Part shown: one piece after another, positions 40,901-49,122 of the stretch
Layout of the letters: each line of letters starts with the position of its first letter
How positions within the stretch are numbered: the first letter of the stretch is position 1
Assembly (NCBI GenBank): GCA_017519145.1
Contig: JAFWTA010000011.1
Coordinates: 1-64,000, forward strand
Direction: 5' to 3'
Source: Ruminococcus sp.
GTDB lineage: Bacteria; Bacillota; Clostridia; Oscillospirales; Ruminococcaceae
DNA: 64,000 bases
The notes under the pieces: generated by a model
Databases searched by the model: none
The model's input: only the letters and a program-made list of their open reading frames with translations
Told to the model about the DNA's origin: nothing
Translations under genes and position numbers: made by a program

Positions 40901-43180
40901 TTACTTCTGCTTTATGCGGAAGCTGCTGTTGCGGAGCTGAGAAGCGTCAAAGCCCTTGGGCTTGCGGTCCTCGCGCTTTTTGTTATTGGGTCTGCGGTCG
41001 GATTTCTTCTGCTGCTTCTTCTCCTCCTCGTCATTAAGGCGCATGGTGAGGGAGATACGGTTTCTCTTGAGGTCAACGTCAAGGACTCTTACCTTGACTA
41101 CCTCGCCCACCTTTACAGCCTCGAGAGGGTGCTTGATGTAGCGGCTGCATATCTGCGAGATATGCACCAGACCGTCCTCGTGAACGCCAATGTCCACGAA
41201 GCAGCCGAAGTCGATGATATTGCGGACAGTTCCCACAAGCTCCATGCCGGGCTTTAAGTCCTTTATCTCCATAACATCTCCGCTTCTGAGGAGAGGTGCG
41301 GGAAGCTCGTCACGGAGGTCGCGTCCCGGCTTCTTCAGCTCACCGATGATATCGGTAAGGGTGGGAACGCCTATGCCCAGCGACTTGCTGATGTTCTCAA
41401 TGCCGATGCTGTCAGCCTTTTCGTTTATGCCCTCAGCTCCGCCGCCTGCAATATCGGCAAGAGTGAAGCCGCACTCGCTGAGCAGTGAAGAAGCTGCCGC
41501 ATAGCTCTCGGGGTGAACTGCAGTATTGTCAAGAGGATTCTTGCCGTCGCGGACTCTCAGGAAGCCTGCACACTGCTCGAAAGCCTTCTTGCCCAGCTTG
41601 GGGACCTTGAGGAGCTCCTTGCGGTCGGTAAATCTGCCGTTCTCCTCACGGTAGGTAACGATATTCTTTGCAACTGTGGCATTAATTCCCGAAATATAGG
41701 ACAGGAGCGAATGCGAAGCTGTATTCAGGTCAACACCTACGGAGTTAACACAGTCCTCGACTACGCCGCCAAGAGCCTCGCTCATTCTTGCCTGAGGCAT
41801 ATCGTGCTGATACTGTCCTACGCCGATAGCCTTGGGGTCTATCTTTACCAGCTCGGCAAGGGGGTCCTGAAGACGTCTTGCGATGGAGATAGCTCCTCTT
41901 ATGGATACGTCATATTCGGGGAACTCCTCGGCAGCTACCTTGGAAGCTGAGTATACAGAGGCTCCTGCCTCGCTTACTACCATGTAGCTTACGTCCTGAG
42001 GAACTTCCTTGACTATCTCTGCGGCAAAGCTCTCGGTCTCGCGTGAAGCGGTGCCGTTTCCGATGGAGATGACGTTTACGTTGTACTTCTGTATGAACTC
42101 CTTGACCTTGCGCTTTGCAGCCTCAACTGCTCCTGCCGAGCCAACGGGGTAGATGATAGCAGTATCAAGCACCTTGCCTGTGCCGTCGATGACTGCGGTC
42201 TTGCAGCCGTGAGCGTATCCGGGGTCAAGTCCGAGGATGATGCTGCTCTTGAGCGGGGGCTGAAGAAGCATCTGACGGAGGTTTGCAGCGAATACCTTTA
42301 TAGACTCCTCGGCAGCCTTCGCGCTCATCTCGGAGCGTATCTCACGCTCGATGGAAGGGAATATAAGTCTCTTGTAGCTGTCTGCGGCAGCGGCTCTCAC
42401 AAGCTCTCCGCAGGCGTTGTTAGCCTTTATGTACTTTCCGAAGATCACATCTGTGGCAAGGTTCTCGTCAAGAGTCACAGATACCTTGAGGAATCCCTCC
42501 TTCTCGCCTCTGTCAAGTGCGAGGACGCGGTGATTTGCCACCTTGGGGATACCCTCGGAGTACTCATAATAGTTCATGTATACGCTCTCAGCCTCGGGGT
42601 CGGAAGCCTTCGATACCAGCTCTCCCTTTTCACCTGCAAGAGCACGGAGCTTCTTTCTGATATCCGCATCATCGGAGATGTCCTCGGCGATGATGTCCAT
42701 AGCTCCCTGAAGTGCTGTCTGGACGTCGTTTATCTTCTTCTCCTCGTTGAGGAAAGCCTCTGCTTCCTTCTCGGGGTCTGTTGAGTTCTCCTGTGCCATG
42801 AGCATCTCAGCCAGCGGCTCCAGTCCGTTCTCACGGGCAATGCTTGCACGGGTACGGCGCTTGGGCTTGAAGGGACGATATATGTCCTCCACCTCTACCA
42901 GAGTAACGGCAGCGCTTATGGCAGCCTCTATCTCGGGAGTCATCTTCTCCTGCTCCGTAATGGCGTTTGTTACCTCCTCCTTGCGCTTTTCAAGGTTGCG
43001 CAGGTACATGAGCCTGTCGTAGAGCTCACGGAGTATCTGGTCATCGAGGGAGCCTGTGAGCTCCTTACGGTAACGGGCGATAAAGGGTATGGTCTTATCG
43101 TCATCTATGAGAGCAACGGTGTTGTCCACCTGCTCCTGCTTCAGTCCGAATTCCTTTGCGAGTGTCTTGTTGATATCCAT
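40901..43180 (-). CDS. RNA-binding protein Tex (S1 domain)
   Basis: 759 residues from ATG 43180, preceded by AAAGGA; an in-frame extension to 43405 lies inside the upstream gene and has no family likeness. Tex is a multidomain nucleic-acid-binding protein: N-terminal helices, YqgF-like domain (GLDPGYAHGCKTAVIDGTGK), HhH region (LNTASHSLLSYISGINATVA) and C-terminal S1 domain (GMELVGTVRNIIDFGCFVDI). The tail is Lys/Arg-rich. It acts in RNA metabolism; exact role in clostridia is unclear. It lies 67 nt after the hydrolase stop. Confidence 0.94.
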   Translation of the reverse strand: MDINKTLAKEFGLKQEQVDNTVALIDDDKTIPFIARYRKELTGSLDDQILRELYDRLMYLRNLEKRKEEVTNAITEQEKMTPEIEAAISAAVTLVEVEDIYRPFKPKRRTRASIARENGLEPLAEMLMAQENSTDPEKEAEAFLNEEKKINDVQTALQGAMDIIAEDISDDADIRKKLRALAGEKGELVSKASDPEAESVYMNYYEYSEGIPKVANHRVLALDRGEKEGFLKVSVTLDENLATDVIFGKYIKANNACGELVRAAAADSYKRLIFPSIEREIRSEMSAKAAEESIKVFAANLRQMLLQPPLKSSIILGLDPGYAHGCKTAVIDGTGKVLDTAIIYPVGSAGAVEAAKRKVKEFIQKYNVNVISIGNGTASRETESFAAEIVKEVPQDVSYMVVSEAGASVYSASKVAAEEFPEYDVSIRGAISIARRLQDPLAELVKIDPKAIGVGQYQHDMPQARMSEALGGVVEDCVNSVGVDLNTASHSLLSYISGINATVAKNIVTYREENGRFTDRKELLKVPKLGKKAFEQCAGFLRVRDGKNPLDNTAVHPESYAAASSLLSECGFTLADIAGGGAEGINEKADSIGIENISKSLGIGVPTLTDIIGELKKPGRDLRDELPAPLLRSGDVMEIKDLKPGMELVGTVRNIIDFGCFVDIGVHEDGLVHISQICSRYIKHPLEAVKVGEVVKVRVLDVDLKRNRISLTMRLNDEEEKKQQKKSDRRPNNKKREDRKPKGFDASQLRNSSFRIKQK

Positions 43181-43247
43181 AATTGATCCTTTCATTTTTA
43201 CGATGATAAGGACCGACGGGTGCTGCCGCGGTCCTGATATCCGTAAT

Positions 43248-44255
43248 TTATTCGTTAACCTCTTCCACAGGCTCCTCCTGCTGAACGGGCAGCTCCTCAG
43301 CCATAGCCTCAAAGCGTTCCTCATTCCAGCGGTCCAGCCACGAGAACAGGGTCTTTGCAATATCCTTATACACGTTGACGGAGTTCTTCTCCATGAGCAC
43401 ATCATGTCTCATACCGTCAAACAGACGGTGGGATATACTCTCATAGCCCAGCTTTTCCAGCTTCTTCATGGAGCCCATGAACTTTCTCTCCGATATCATG
43501 GCGGAGTCGTCCCTGCCCGAGATAAAGCGTATGGGCAGTGAGGGATTGGCAACATTCCAGCCGCGTCCCGACTCGGACTGCTTCACCAGCCAGAGCAGCT
43601 CCTGATAGGCATTGAGAGTGGGCTTGAAGTTGCAAAGGGGATCCTCGTTGTACGCAAGGACTGCGTCGGGATCGCTGCATCTCCATGAATTTATGGGATC
43701 CTCAAAGAACTTGCCGAAGCTGTCGTCGATAGTATCGAATATCTTCTCGCTCCTGAAACGGCTTCCGGGGCGCTTTGAAGCTACCGATCCTATGATACGG
43801 GCAGGCTGAGAAAATGCGCTGTGGCAGATAGTACCCAGAAGAACTATACCGTTTATTTCAGCGTCGTGCTCCTTCATGAAGCATCTTGCAGCTGCGGCTC
43901 CCATGCCGCTTGCGGCGATAAATACGGGAACATCCGGATAGGCAGCCTTCACCTTGCGGTTGAGCTGAGCAATATCGCTGATAAGTCCCTCTCCGCCTCT
44001 TCTGAACATAAAGCCGATGTCATCGGGCTCAACGATACTTTTTCCGTGTCCTCTGTTGTCGCTTATGACCGTAATGAAGCCCTGCTCCGCAAGGTAGTCC
44101 ATAAACGGGTAATAGCGCTCCTTGTGCTCATTCATGCCGTGGATCACCTGAACAATGCCGTTTATATCTCCCGAGGGCACCGCCAGTACAGCTGAGACAA
44201 CAAGCTCGTCATAATCGGAAGTAAATACAAATTCCTTCAGATCAGCATTAAGCAT
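43248..44255 (-). CDS. Alpha/beta hydrolase fold protein lacking the nucleophile serine
   Basis: 335 residues resembling monoacylglycerol lipase/lysophospholipase-type hydrolases: VQVIHGMNEHKERY, SDNRGHGKS, FISGRDDSAM (acid) and LFDGMRHDVLME (His). At the nucleophile elbow, where the family has GHSMG, this protein has ASGMG (residues 115-119), so the serine is replaced by Gly117 and the preceding position by Ser116. It may be catalytically dead or have shifted chemistry. The C-terminus is acidic (VQQEEPVEEVNE). Promoter with -35 in the dispersed repeat B. Confidence 0.85.
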   Translation of the reverse strand: MLNADLKEFVFTSDYDELVVSAVLAVPSGDINGIVQVIHGMNEHKERYYPFMDYLAEQGFITVISDNRGHGKSIVEPDDIGFMFRRGGEGLISDIAQLNRKVKAAYPDVPVFIAASGMGAAAARCFMKEHDAEINGIVLLGTICHSAFSQPARIIGSVASKRPGSRFRSEKIFDTIDDSFGKFFEDPINSWRCSDPDAVLAYNEDPLCNFKPTLNAYQELLWLVKQSESGRGWNVANPSLPIRFISGRDDSAMISERKFMGSMKKLEKLGYESISHRLFDGMRHDVLMEKNSVNVYKDIAKTLFSWLDRWNEERFEAMAEELPVQQEEPVEEVNE

Positions 44256-44303
44256 AAAGATCCTCCTGTCAAAAATCGGGGAAAAATAAAGTGTATACAG
44301 TTA

Positions 44304-44332
44304 ATTATAACATAATTATTTTAAAAAGGCAA
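44304..44332 (-). promoter_or_regulatory. Promoter of alpha/beta hydrolase-tex genes
   Basis: Minus strand: TTGCCT (44332-44327), 17-nt spacer, TATAAT (44309-44304). Same layout as at 4254-4282. Confidence 0.75.
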
Positions 44333-44401
44333 GGGGCGCGGCGTTAAAGTTCCGTTTCTGCCGCACTTCACCGCGAAACAGCCAGCGGGGGCTCCCCGCT
44401 T
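44328..44401 (-). repeat. Dispersed promoter-linked repeat, copy B
   Basis: Same family as 4278-4350: hairpin GCGGGGAGCCCCCGC, then GGCTGTTTCGCGG, variable centre, CGCGCCCCTTGCC at the -35. The first 34 nt (44401-44368) also encode the last ten residues and stop of the upstream YjbR/EVE gene. Confidence 0.8.
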
Positions 44402-45153
44402 CTGCAAAGCTCCCTGAGCCTGCACGAAAGAGTGTTGGGGACACCTCTTGCTCCTCTTACTGCCGACACTCCCAGCTCCCTCATCTCCGAGAGAGGCATA
44501 TCCTCACGGGTAAGCCTGTGGGTAAGTCTCAGCTTCATAGCCTTTTTTATACGGTAGCTGCCGTCATCGTAGTTGTAGGGGATATTGACCTCCTCAGCCA
44601 CGCACCTGTACATTATGGCAGAAATAGGAGCTGCCATATAGATATAGACCGTGTCCCCCACTATCACATCCGAGGTCTGCTTCCAGATTATAGCACCGTC
44701 CCGTCGGAAGTCCTGCTCAACATCGTACATGGCAGGTGCAGCAGGGATTAGCCATTCCTTGGGCTCGGTGCGGAGCCTTTTGCCGCTGCCGCTCTGTGAG
44801 GCAAGCTCATAGCTCATGTCCAGCAGTCCAAACAGCTGCTCCTCATCCACTGTGCCGTCAAGGAGCACCGACACCCACTGCTCCTTCTGCATATGGTATG
44901 CAGGCAGTATGCCCTTCATAGCAAGGAGAGAGCCTGTCATCAGGGGGCTGCACTTCACGTTGACTATTTCGTACTTAACGCCCTTTTCCAGCCCGAGACT
45001 TTTCCCGTCAACTCCCATGGAAATGGCGTACCACTTCTTGTTGGCAGCGCAGCGGAACACTGCAAAATCAGGGTATCTTTTCCACAGATACTCGGGCTCT
45101 GTGCCGTAACGCTCACGGGCATATACGAACAGTTTTTCTCTCAGCCCGCCCAT
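44368..45153 (-). CDS. MmcQ/YjbR-like protein with EVE-like C-terminal domain
   Basis: 261 residues. The N-terminal half (FVYARERYGTEPEYLW, YPDFAVFRCAANKKWYA) matches the MmcQ/YjbR fold with an insertion; the second half (IIWKQTSDVIVGDTVYIYM, APISAIMYRC) looks like an EVE/PUA-type domain that may bind modified bases or nucleic acid. Function is unknown. The C-terminus SGEPPLAVSR is encoded by the dispersed repeat B, so the native end was probably replaced. It starts 1 nt after the exonuclease stop. Confidence 0.82.
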   Translation of the reverse strand: MGGLREKLFVYARERYGTEPEYLWKRYPDFAVFRCAANKKWYAISMGVDGKSLGLEKGVKYEIVNVKCSPLMTGSLLAMKGILPAYHMQKEQWVSVLLDGTVDEEQLFGLLDMSYELASQSGSGKRLRTEPKEWLIPAAPAMYDVEQDFRRDGAIIWKQTSDVIVGDTVYIYMAAPISAIMYRCVAEEVNIPYNYDDGSYRIKKAMKLRLTHRLTREDMPLSEMRELGVSAVRGARGVPNTLSCRLRELCRSGEPPLAVSR

Positions 45154-45154
45154 G

Positions 45155-45727
45155 TCAGTCAGTCTCCTCAGTCATTTTCTTCAGCTCGTCCCTGAGACAG
45201 AGATAGCAGGCATTGCATATCTCGCAGTCCTTTTCCGCTCGGTGAGCGCCCTCTATCTCGATGCCGTAATGAGCAGCCACAGTGGTCTGTCTCCTGTTGG
45301 GCAGCATAGGCAGAGCCTTCCGTGAAAATCTCAGAACGTCCACAAAATCATTGGTGAGATATATCCCGTGGCATCGCAGAAGATTGTCGTAGAGGAAGTT
45401 TATATCGAAATTCACATTGTATCCCATGAGCATATCGCTTCCTGCGAACTCATAAAAATCCATTATAGCCGAGGTTATATCGGGAGCATCCTTTACCATG
45501 TCGTTGGTGATACCCGTAAGTTCGGTAATAAACGGGGAGATACTGTTATGAGGCTTTATTAGTGTGGTGAATACCGCTGCTTTTCTGCCCTTCCTGTATC
45601 GTACAGCCGCTATCTCGATTATCTCGCACTCCTCGGGAGCAAGTCCCGTGGTCTCTATATCCACTACGCAGTAATCCTCGGGGAAAGCCATCCTGCTTTT
45701 TCCCTTGCGGCGTTTAGTCTCGCTCAC
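45155..45727 (-). CDS. DnaQ-like 3'-5' exonuclease (DEDDh)
   Basis: 190 residues. Exo I motif VVDIETTG, Exo II NVNFDINFLYDN and Exo III HRAEKDCEI (His-x4-Asp) give a complete DEDDh set, as in DNA polymerase III epsilon subunits and related nucleases. It is stand-alone, not fused to a polymerase, so it may act in repair or RNA/DNA trimming. GGAG precedes the ATG. It heads an operon with the YjbR/EVE gene. Confidence 0.9.
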   Translation of the reverse strand: MSETKRRKGKSRMAFPEDYCVVDIETTGLAPEECEIIEIAAVRYRKGRKAAVFTTLIKPHNSISPFITELTGITNDMVKDAPDITSAIMDFYEFAGSDMLMGYNVNFDINFLYDNLLRCHGIYLTNDFVDVLRFSRKALPMLPNRRQTTVAAHYGIEIEGAHRAEKDCEICNACYLCLRDELKKMTEETD

Positions 45728-45763
45728 ATCAATGCTCCTTCCCTTTTCGCATTATACCCTACA

Positions 45764-45792
45764 ATTATAATATATAGCGGAGCAATTGTCAA
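45764..45792 (-). promoter_or_regulatory. Consensus promoter of exonuclease operon
   Basis: Minus strand: TTGACA (45792-45787), 17-nt spacer, TATAAT (45769-45764). Confidence 0.85.
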
Positions 45793-45946
45793 ATCAGCAG
45801 TTGTTCTCCTCTGTTTTACTGTAATGATAATAAATATTTCACATTATTTATCAAAAATACTTGATTATTACCGTAAAGAGTGCTATCATTATAATGGACA
45901 ATATTATACACCCACCAACCACTTCTTACAGAAAGGGGTAATAATC

Positions 45947-47485
45947 ATGAAGAAACTTTTAGCACTTACCGCAGCACTCTCCGTCGCAGCAGGAGCAGCT
46001 TCCCTGCCTGCATCCGCTGCATATGAGCACATTCCTCAGAGCAGGATATGGGATGAGGAAATAGAAATGTTCGATGCCTTTGACAAGGGCGAGATACCTA
46101 CCGATGTCAACGGCGACGGCACTTTCGATCTCATCGACTGCCTTATCTATTGGGCATATACCAACAGACTTGACTACAACGAAGAATACAAGGATACACT
46201 TGAAGCGCTGGGTGACCTTACCGGTGACGGCATGGAGAATTGGGATGACGCAGAACATCTCATCAGATACTACATCACTACTCACCATATGTCATTAAAG
46301 GACTTCGATCCTGATACCTATGCTGACTATGAGCAGATATATGAGGTCACACATACAGGCTTCTTATGCCATACGCCCTCTGTAACTACCCATTCTCTGG
46401 TAGAAGGTTTTATCGGACAGCTCAAGATGGACTGTGACTATCTTATGGCAGGTTATGATGTCTACTGCGAGTATGTGGACAACGGCACTCTTGATCCCGA
46501 CCTTAACGCCGACGGAAACTGCGATCTGACCGATCTTACATATTTCTGGGCATATTCCCTCAACAGAGAAGTATTTACCGTTGATCCTGCGGACGACTCT
46601 ATCAGCGAGAACATGGATAAGGATATTTTCGCCCGCGCCAAGGCTCTTTATGATGATCTGCCGGATAACGCTCCCTGCGGAGACTGGAGATTCAACTTCA
46701 CTAATATGTACTATTACGAGCACGGCAATGTTTCCAAGGATATGATAACAGACGAGTTCTTTGAAAGCGTTCTGGAGGGCGCCTCCAAGCTGGAGCTCAC
46801 TCGATTTGTCAAGGAGGATTACTTCAGTTTCGTTCCTCAGAATGATCCGTACATCGACTACGACGCCAAGATGTTCGACAGAGAGTACAATGCCTTTGTG
46901 GACGCGGTACATAACGGCGAAAAGCCTCTCCCCGACACCAATGACGACGGTATACTTAATTCTCTCGACTCATTCAACACATATATCTTCAAGTGCGAGC
47001 AGAGATCAGGAGTCACCGATGAGCAGTCCATACTCCCCAAGGATGTGCGCAATACGTTCATAAATGATATGGATGTTAACGACAACGGTCTCAGCGGAGA
47101 TATGAACGACCTCGAAGTCATCGACCTTTTCATCTCCATAGAAGATAAGACCGAAGAGGAAGTTGATGAGGTCTGCAATAATTATATGGCTCGTCTCAAT
47201 GAGTATGCCGCTCAGCTCGCCTCATTAAAGAGTCTGCCGCCCGTTAAGTTCAGTCCTGAAGGCAAGATGTCAAGTATGACAGACGATGACCGCACAGGCG
47301 ATGCCAACAGCGACGGCAATACCGATCTTGCAGATGCTATACTCATCATGCAGTCACTTGCAAATCCCGATAAGTATCAGCTCTCTGCACTCGGCAGGTT
47401 CAAGGGTGATGTTTACGAAGCAGGCGGCGGTATCACCGCAAACGACGCCCTCGCCATCCAGAACAGTCTCCTTAAAATCCAATGA
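45947..47485 (+). CDS. Secreted protein with several EF-hand-like modules and a C-terminal dockerin
   Basis: 512 residues from ATG 45947 (AAAGGGG upstream). A signal peptide ends near ASAAYE. Three related segments each carry a Ca-loop: DVNGDGTFDLID near residue 53, DLNADGNCDLTD near 185 and DTNDDGILNSLD near 330, the first two followed by YWAYTNR/FWAYSLNR; two of the modules also have a second loop (DLTGDGMENWDDA, DVNDNGLSGDMND). The C-terminus is a dockerin (GDANSDGNTDLADA ... ILIMQSLANPDKY ... NDALAIQNSLL), of the type that docks on cohesins in cellulosomes. No catalytic or carbohydrate-binding module is recognised. A terminator follows. Confidence 0.85.
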   Translation: MKKLLALTAALSVAAGAASLPASAAYEHIPQSRIWDEEIEMFDAFDKGEIPTDVNGDGTFDLIDCLIYWAYTNRLDYNEEYKDTLEALGDLTGDGMENWDDAEHLIRYYITTHHMSLKDFDPDTYADYEQIYEVTHTGFLCHTPSVTTHSLVEGFIGQLKMDCDYLMAGYDVYCEYVDNGTLDPDLNADGNCDLTDLTYFWAYSLNREVFTVDPADDSISENMDKDIFARAKALYDDLPDNAPCGDWRFNFTNMYYYEHGNVSKDMITDEFFESVLEGASKLELTRFVKEDYFSFVPQNDPYIDYDAKMFDREYNAFVDAVHNGEKPLPDTNDDGILNSLDSFNTYIFKCEQRSGVTDEQSILPKDVRNTFINDMDVNDNGLSGDMNDLEVIDLFISIEDKTEEEVDEVCNNYMARLNEYAAQLASLKSLPPVKFSPEGKMSSMTDDDRTGDANSDGNTDLADAILIMQSLANPDKYQLSALGRFKGDVYEAGGGITANDALAIQNSLLKIQ

Positions 47486-47489
47486 TATA

Positions 47490-47518
47490 AAAGCCCGTCT
47501 GTAAAGGCGGGCTTTTTT
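47490..47518 (+). terminator. Terminator after dockerin gene
   Basis: AAAGCCCG, loop, CGGGCTTT, then TTT. Confidence 0.85.
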
Positions 47519-47557
47519 GACATTCCGGCATGGCAGCGCTCCCCCCTCTACTGACGT

Positions 47558-47590
47558 AAATCAAAATTTAGCTTTGCTAAATTTTGATTT
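47558..47590. repeat. Perfect 15-bp hairpin with TTT loop, locus 2
   Basis: AAATCAAAATTTAGC, TTT, exact complement. Same element as 10486-10520 with compensatory changes in the stem. The gap 47486-47813 between dockerin and galE genes holds only repeats and terminators. Confidence 0.85.
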
Positions 47591-47625
47591 GAGTTTAGAG
47601 TTTAGAGTTTAGAGTTGAAAGTTGT
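47591..47625. repeat. Heptamer repeat tract, forward arm
   Basis: GAGTTTA three times, GAGTTGA, AAGTTGT. It is the complement-type of the tract at 47678-47710, so the two can pair as a large inverted repeat around a GTCGCC/GGCGAC stem (47629-47644). Confidence 0.8.
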
Positions 47626-47677
47626 GGAGTCGCCTACGGCGACAATATTTAAATATTGTGAGCGAAGCGAACACATT

Positions 47678-47710
47678 AACTCTCAACTCTCAACTTTCAA
47701 CTATCAACTT
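47678..47710. repeat. Heptamer repeat tract, reverse arm
   Basis: AACTCTC, AACTCTC, AACTTTC, AACTATC, AACTT, the same unit order as at 10542-10574. Confidence 0.8.
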
Positions 47711-47764
47711 AGCGCATACGCGCTAAATTCCGATTTAGCTTTGCAATCGTATAAAATACAATGT

Positions 47765-47789
47765 CCCGAAGCATTTTATGAGCTTCGGG
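47765..47789 (-). terminator. Terminator after galE
   Basis: CCCGAAGC pairs with GCTTCGGG across a 9-nt loop. The T-rich stretch follows only after ACATTG, so it is a moderate candidate. Confidence 0.6.
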
Positions 47790-47813
47790 GCTTGTTTTCA
47801 TGTATACCTGATA

Positions 47814-48836
47814 TCAGTTTTTATTGTATCCGTCAGGGTTATTCTTCTGCCAGTTCCACGAGTCGCGGCACATATCCTCCAGTGTCTTCTCGGTCTTCCA
47901 GCCAAGTACCTTCAGCGCCTTGTCTGCATTTGCATAGCACTCCGCAAGGTCTCCCGGACGTCTTGCACCGTAAACGTGGTTCACCTTGATGCCGTTGACG
48001 CGCTCAAATGTGTCTACTATCTCGGTAACGCTGTAGGGCTTGCCTGTACCGAGATTGAATATCTCAACTCCGTTGTGTTCAAGGATATAGTCAATAGCCT
48101 TGACATGACCCTTTGCAAGGTCTACAACGTGTATGTAATCCCTTGTGCAGGTACCGTCGGGTGTGGGATAATCGCTGCCAAAGATGGTCAGGCATTCTCT
48201 CTTGCCCACTGCTACCTGTGACACATAGGGCATAAGGTTGTTGGGGATGCCCTGAGGGTCCTCGCCTATCATGCCTGACTCGTGTGCGCCGATGGGGTTG
48301 AAGTATCTCAGCAATATCACAGACAGCTCCTTATCGGCATTTGCGGCGTCCTCGAATATCTGCTCCATCATTGCCTTTGTCCAGCCGTACGGATTTGTGC
48401 AGACTCCGCGCTTCATCTCCTCGGTATAGGGAACGGGGTTCTCCTCGCCGTAGACCGTTGCGCTTGACGAGAAGATGATGTTCTTAACGCCGAAACGGCT
48501 CATATTCTCAAGAAGCGAAAGTGTGGTGTCGATATTGTTCCTGTAATACATAAGAGGCTTTGCCACGGATTCGCCAACTGCCTTGAGTCCTGCAAAATGT
48601 ATGACCGCGTCAATGCTGTTCTCGCTGAAGACCTCCGCCAGCTTCTCTGTATCCTTGATATCCATTTCGTAAAGCTTTACGGTCTTTCCTGTTATCTTTT
48701 CGACTCTGCGTATCGCCTCGGGAGAGCTGTTTGCGAAATTGTCCGCAACAACTACATCATAGCCTGCCCCGAGAAGTTCAACTGCTGTATGTGAGCCAAT
48801 ATATCCTGCTCCTCCTGCAAGTAGTATCGTAGCCAT
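47814..48836 (-). CDS. galE: UDP-glucose 4-epimerase
   Basis: 340 residues. NAD-binding start LLAGGAGYIGSHTAVEL, HFAGLKAVGES, SSSATVYGEENPVPY, the catalytic YGWTK with Ser and Tyr-x3-Lys, and the C-terminal RRPGDLAECYANADKA are typical of GalE, which interconverts UDP-glucose and UDP-galactose. It lies downstream of rfbC but behind a terminator and with its own promoter, so it can be expressed apart from the polysaccharide locus. Confidence 0.93.
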   Translation of the reverse strand: MATILLAGGAGYIGSHTAVELLGAGYDVVVADNFANSSPEAIRRVEKITGKTVKLYEMDIKDTEKLAEVFSENSIDAVIHFAGLKAVGESVAKPLMYYRNNIDTTLSLLENMSRFGVKNIIFSSSATVYGEENPVPYTEEMKRGVCTNPYGWTKAMMEQIFEDAANADKELSVILLRYFNPIGAHESGMIGEDPQGIPNNLMPYVSQVAVGKRECLTIFGSDYPTPDGTCTRDYIHVVDLAKGHVKAIDYILEHNGVEIFNLGTGKPYSVTEIVDTFERVNGIKVNHVYGARRPGDLAECYANADKALKVLGWKTEKTLEDMCRDSWNWQKNNPDGYNKN

Positions 48837-48895
48837 TTTCTTAGTCCTTTCATATGTATTATCCGCATTTATTGCGGAAAGATGCTATTTTTATA

Positions 48896-48924
48896 ATTAT
48901 ATCACAGAAATACGAAAATAGCAA
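48896..48924 (-). promoter_or_regulatory. Promoter of galE
   Basis: Minus strand: TTGCTA (48924-48919), 17-nt spacer, TATAAT (48901-48896). Same layout as at 4254-4282 and 44304-44332. Confidence 0.75.
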
Positions 48925-49060
48925 GGTGCGCGGAGAAAAACTACCGGTTTTGATATTTATTCCGCGAAACAGCCTGCGGGGGGCTCCCCGCTTATATCAT
49001 ATGATCATAAAAATAGCAACAACTGCGAAGAAAAAGTTCCGTTTTGCTTATGAAAAAGCA
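48919..49060 (-). repeat. Dispersed promoter-linked repeat, copy C, in tandem with a subfamily-2 copy
   Basis: The inner copy 48920-48993 has GCGGGGAGCCCCCCGC, GGCTGTTTCGCGG, variable centre and CGCGCACCTTGCTA. Upstream of it (minus strand) a second unit 48994-49058 has CATAAGCAAAACGG, CGCAGTTGTTGCTA, 17-nt spacer and TATAAG, so a second promoter-like pair is retained. Confidence 0.75.
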
Positions 49061-49091
49061 AAAAAGCTTTCGGGAACTCACCCGTATACAA

Positions 49092-49117
49092 AAAGCCGCT
49101 CCTTTACGAAGCGGCTT
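49092..49117 (-). terminator. Terminator at end of rfb/polysaccharide operon
   Basis: Minus strand: AAGCCGCT, loop, AGCGGCTT, then TT. Confidence 0.75.
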
Positions 49118-49122
49118 CGTTA

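Noticed and set aside
43181-43405. N-terminal extension of Tex by 75 codons
   Set aside because: The added part lies within the end of the hydrolase gene, is Arg/Trp/Cys-rich and does not resemble Tex; ATG 43180 has a ribosome site.
47591-47710. CRISPR or phase-variation promoter in the heptamer tracts
   Set aside because: Units are contiguous without spacers, and the tracts lie between a terminator and a convergent gene end, not in a promoter or start.
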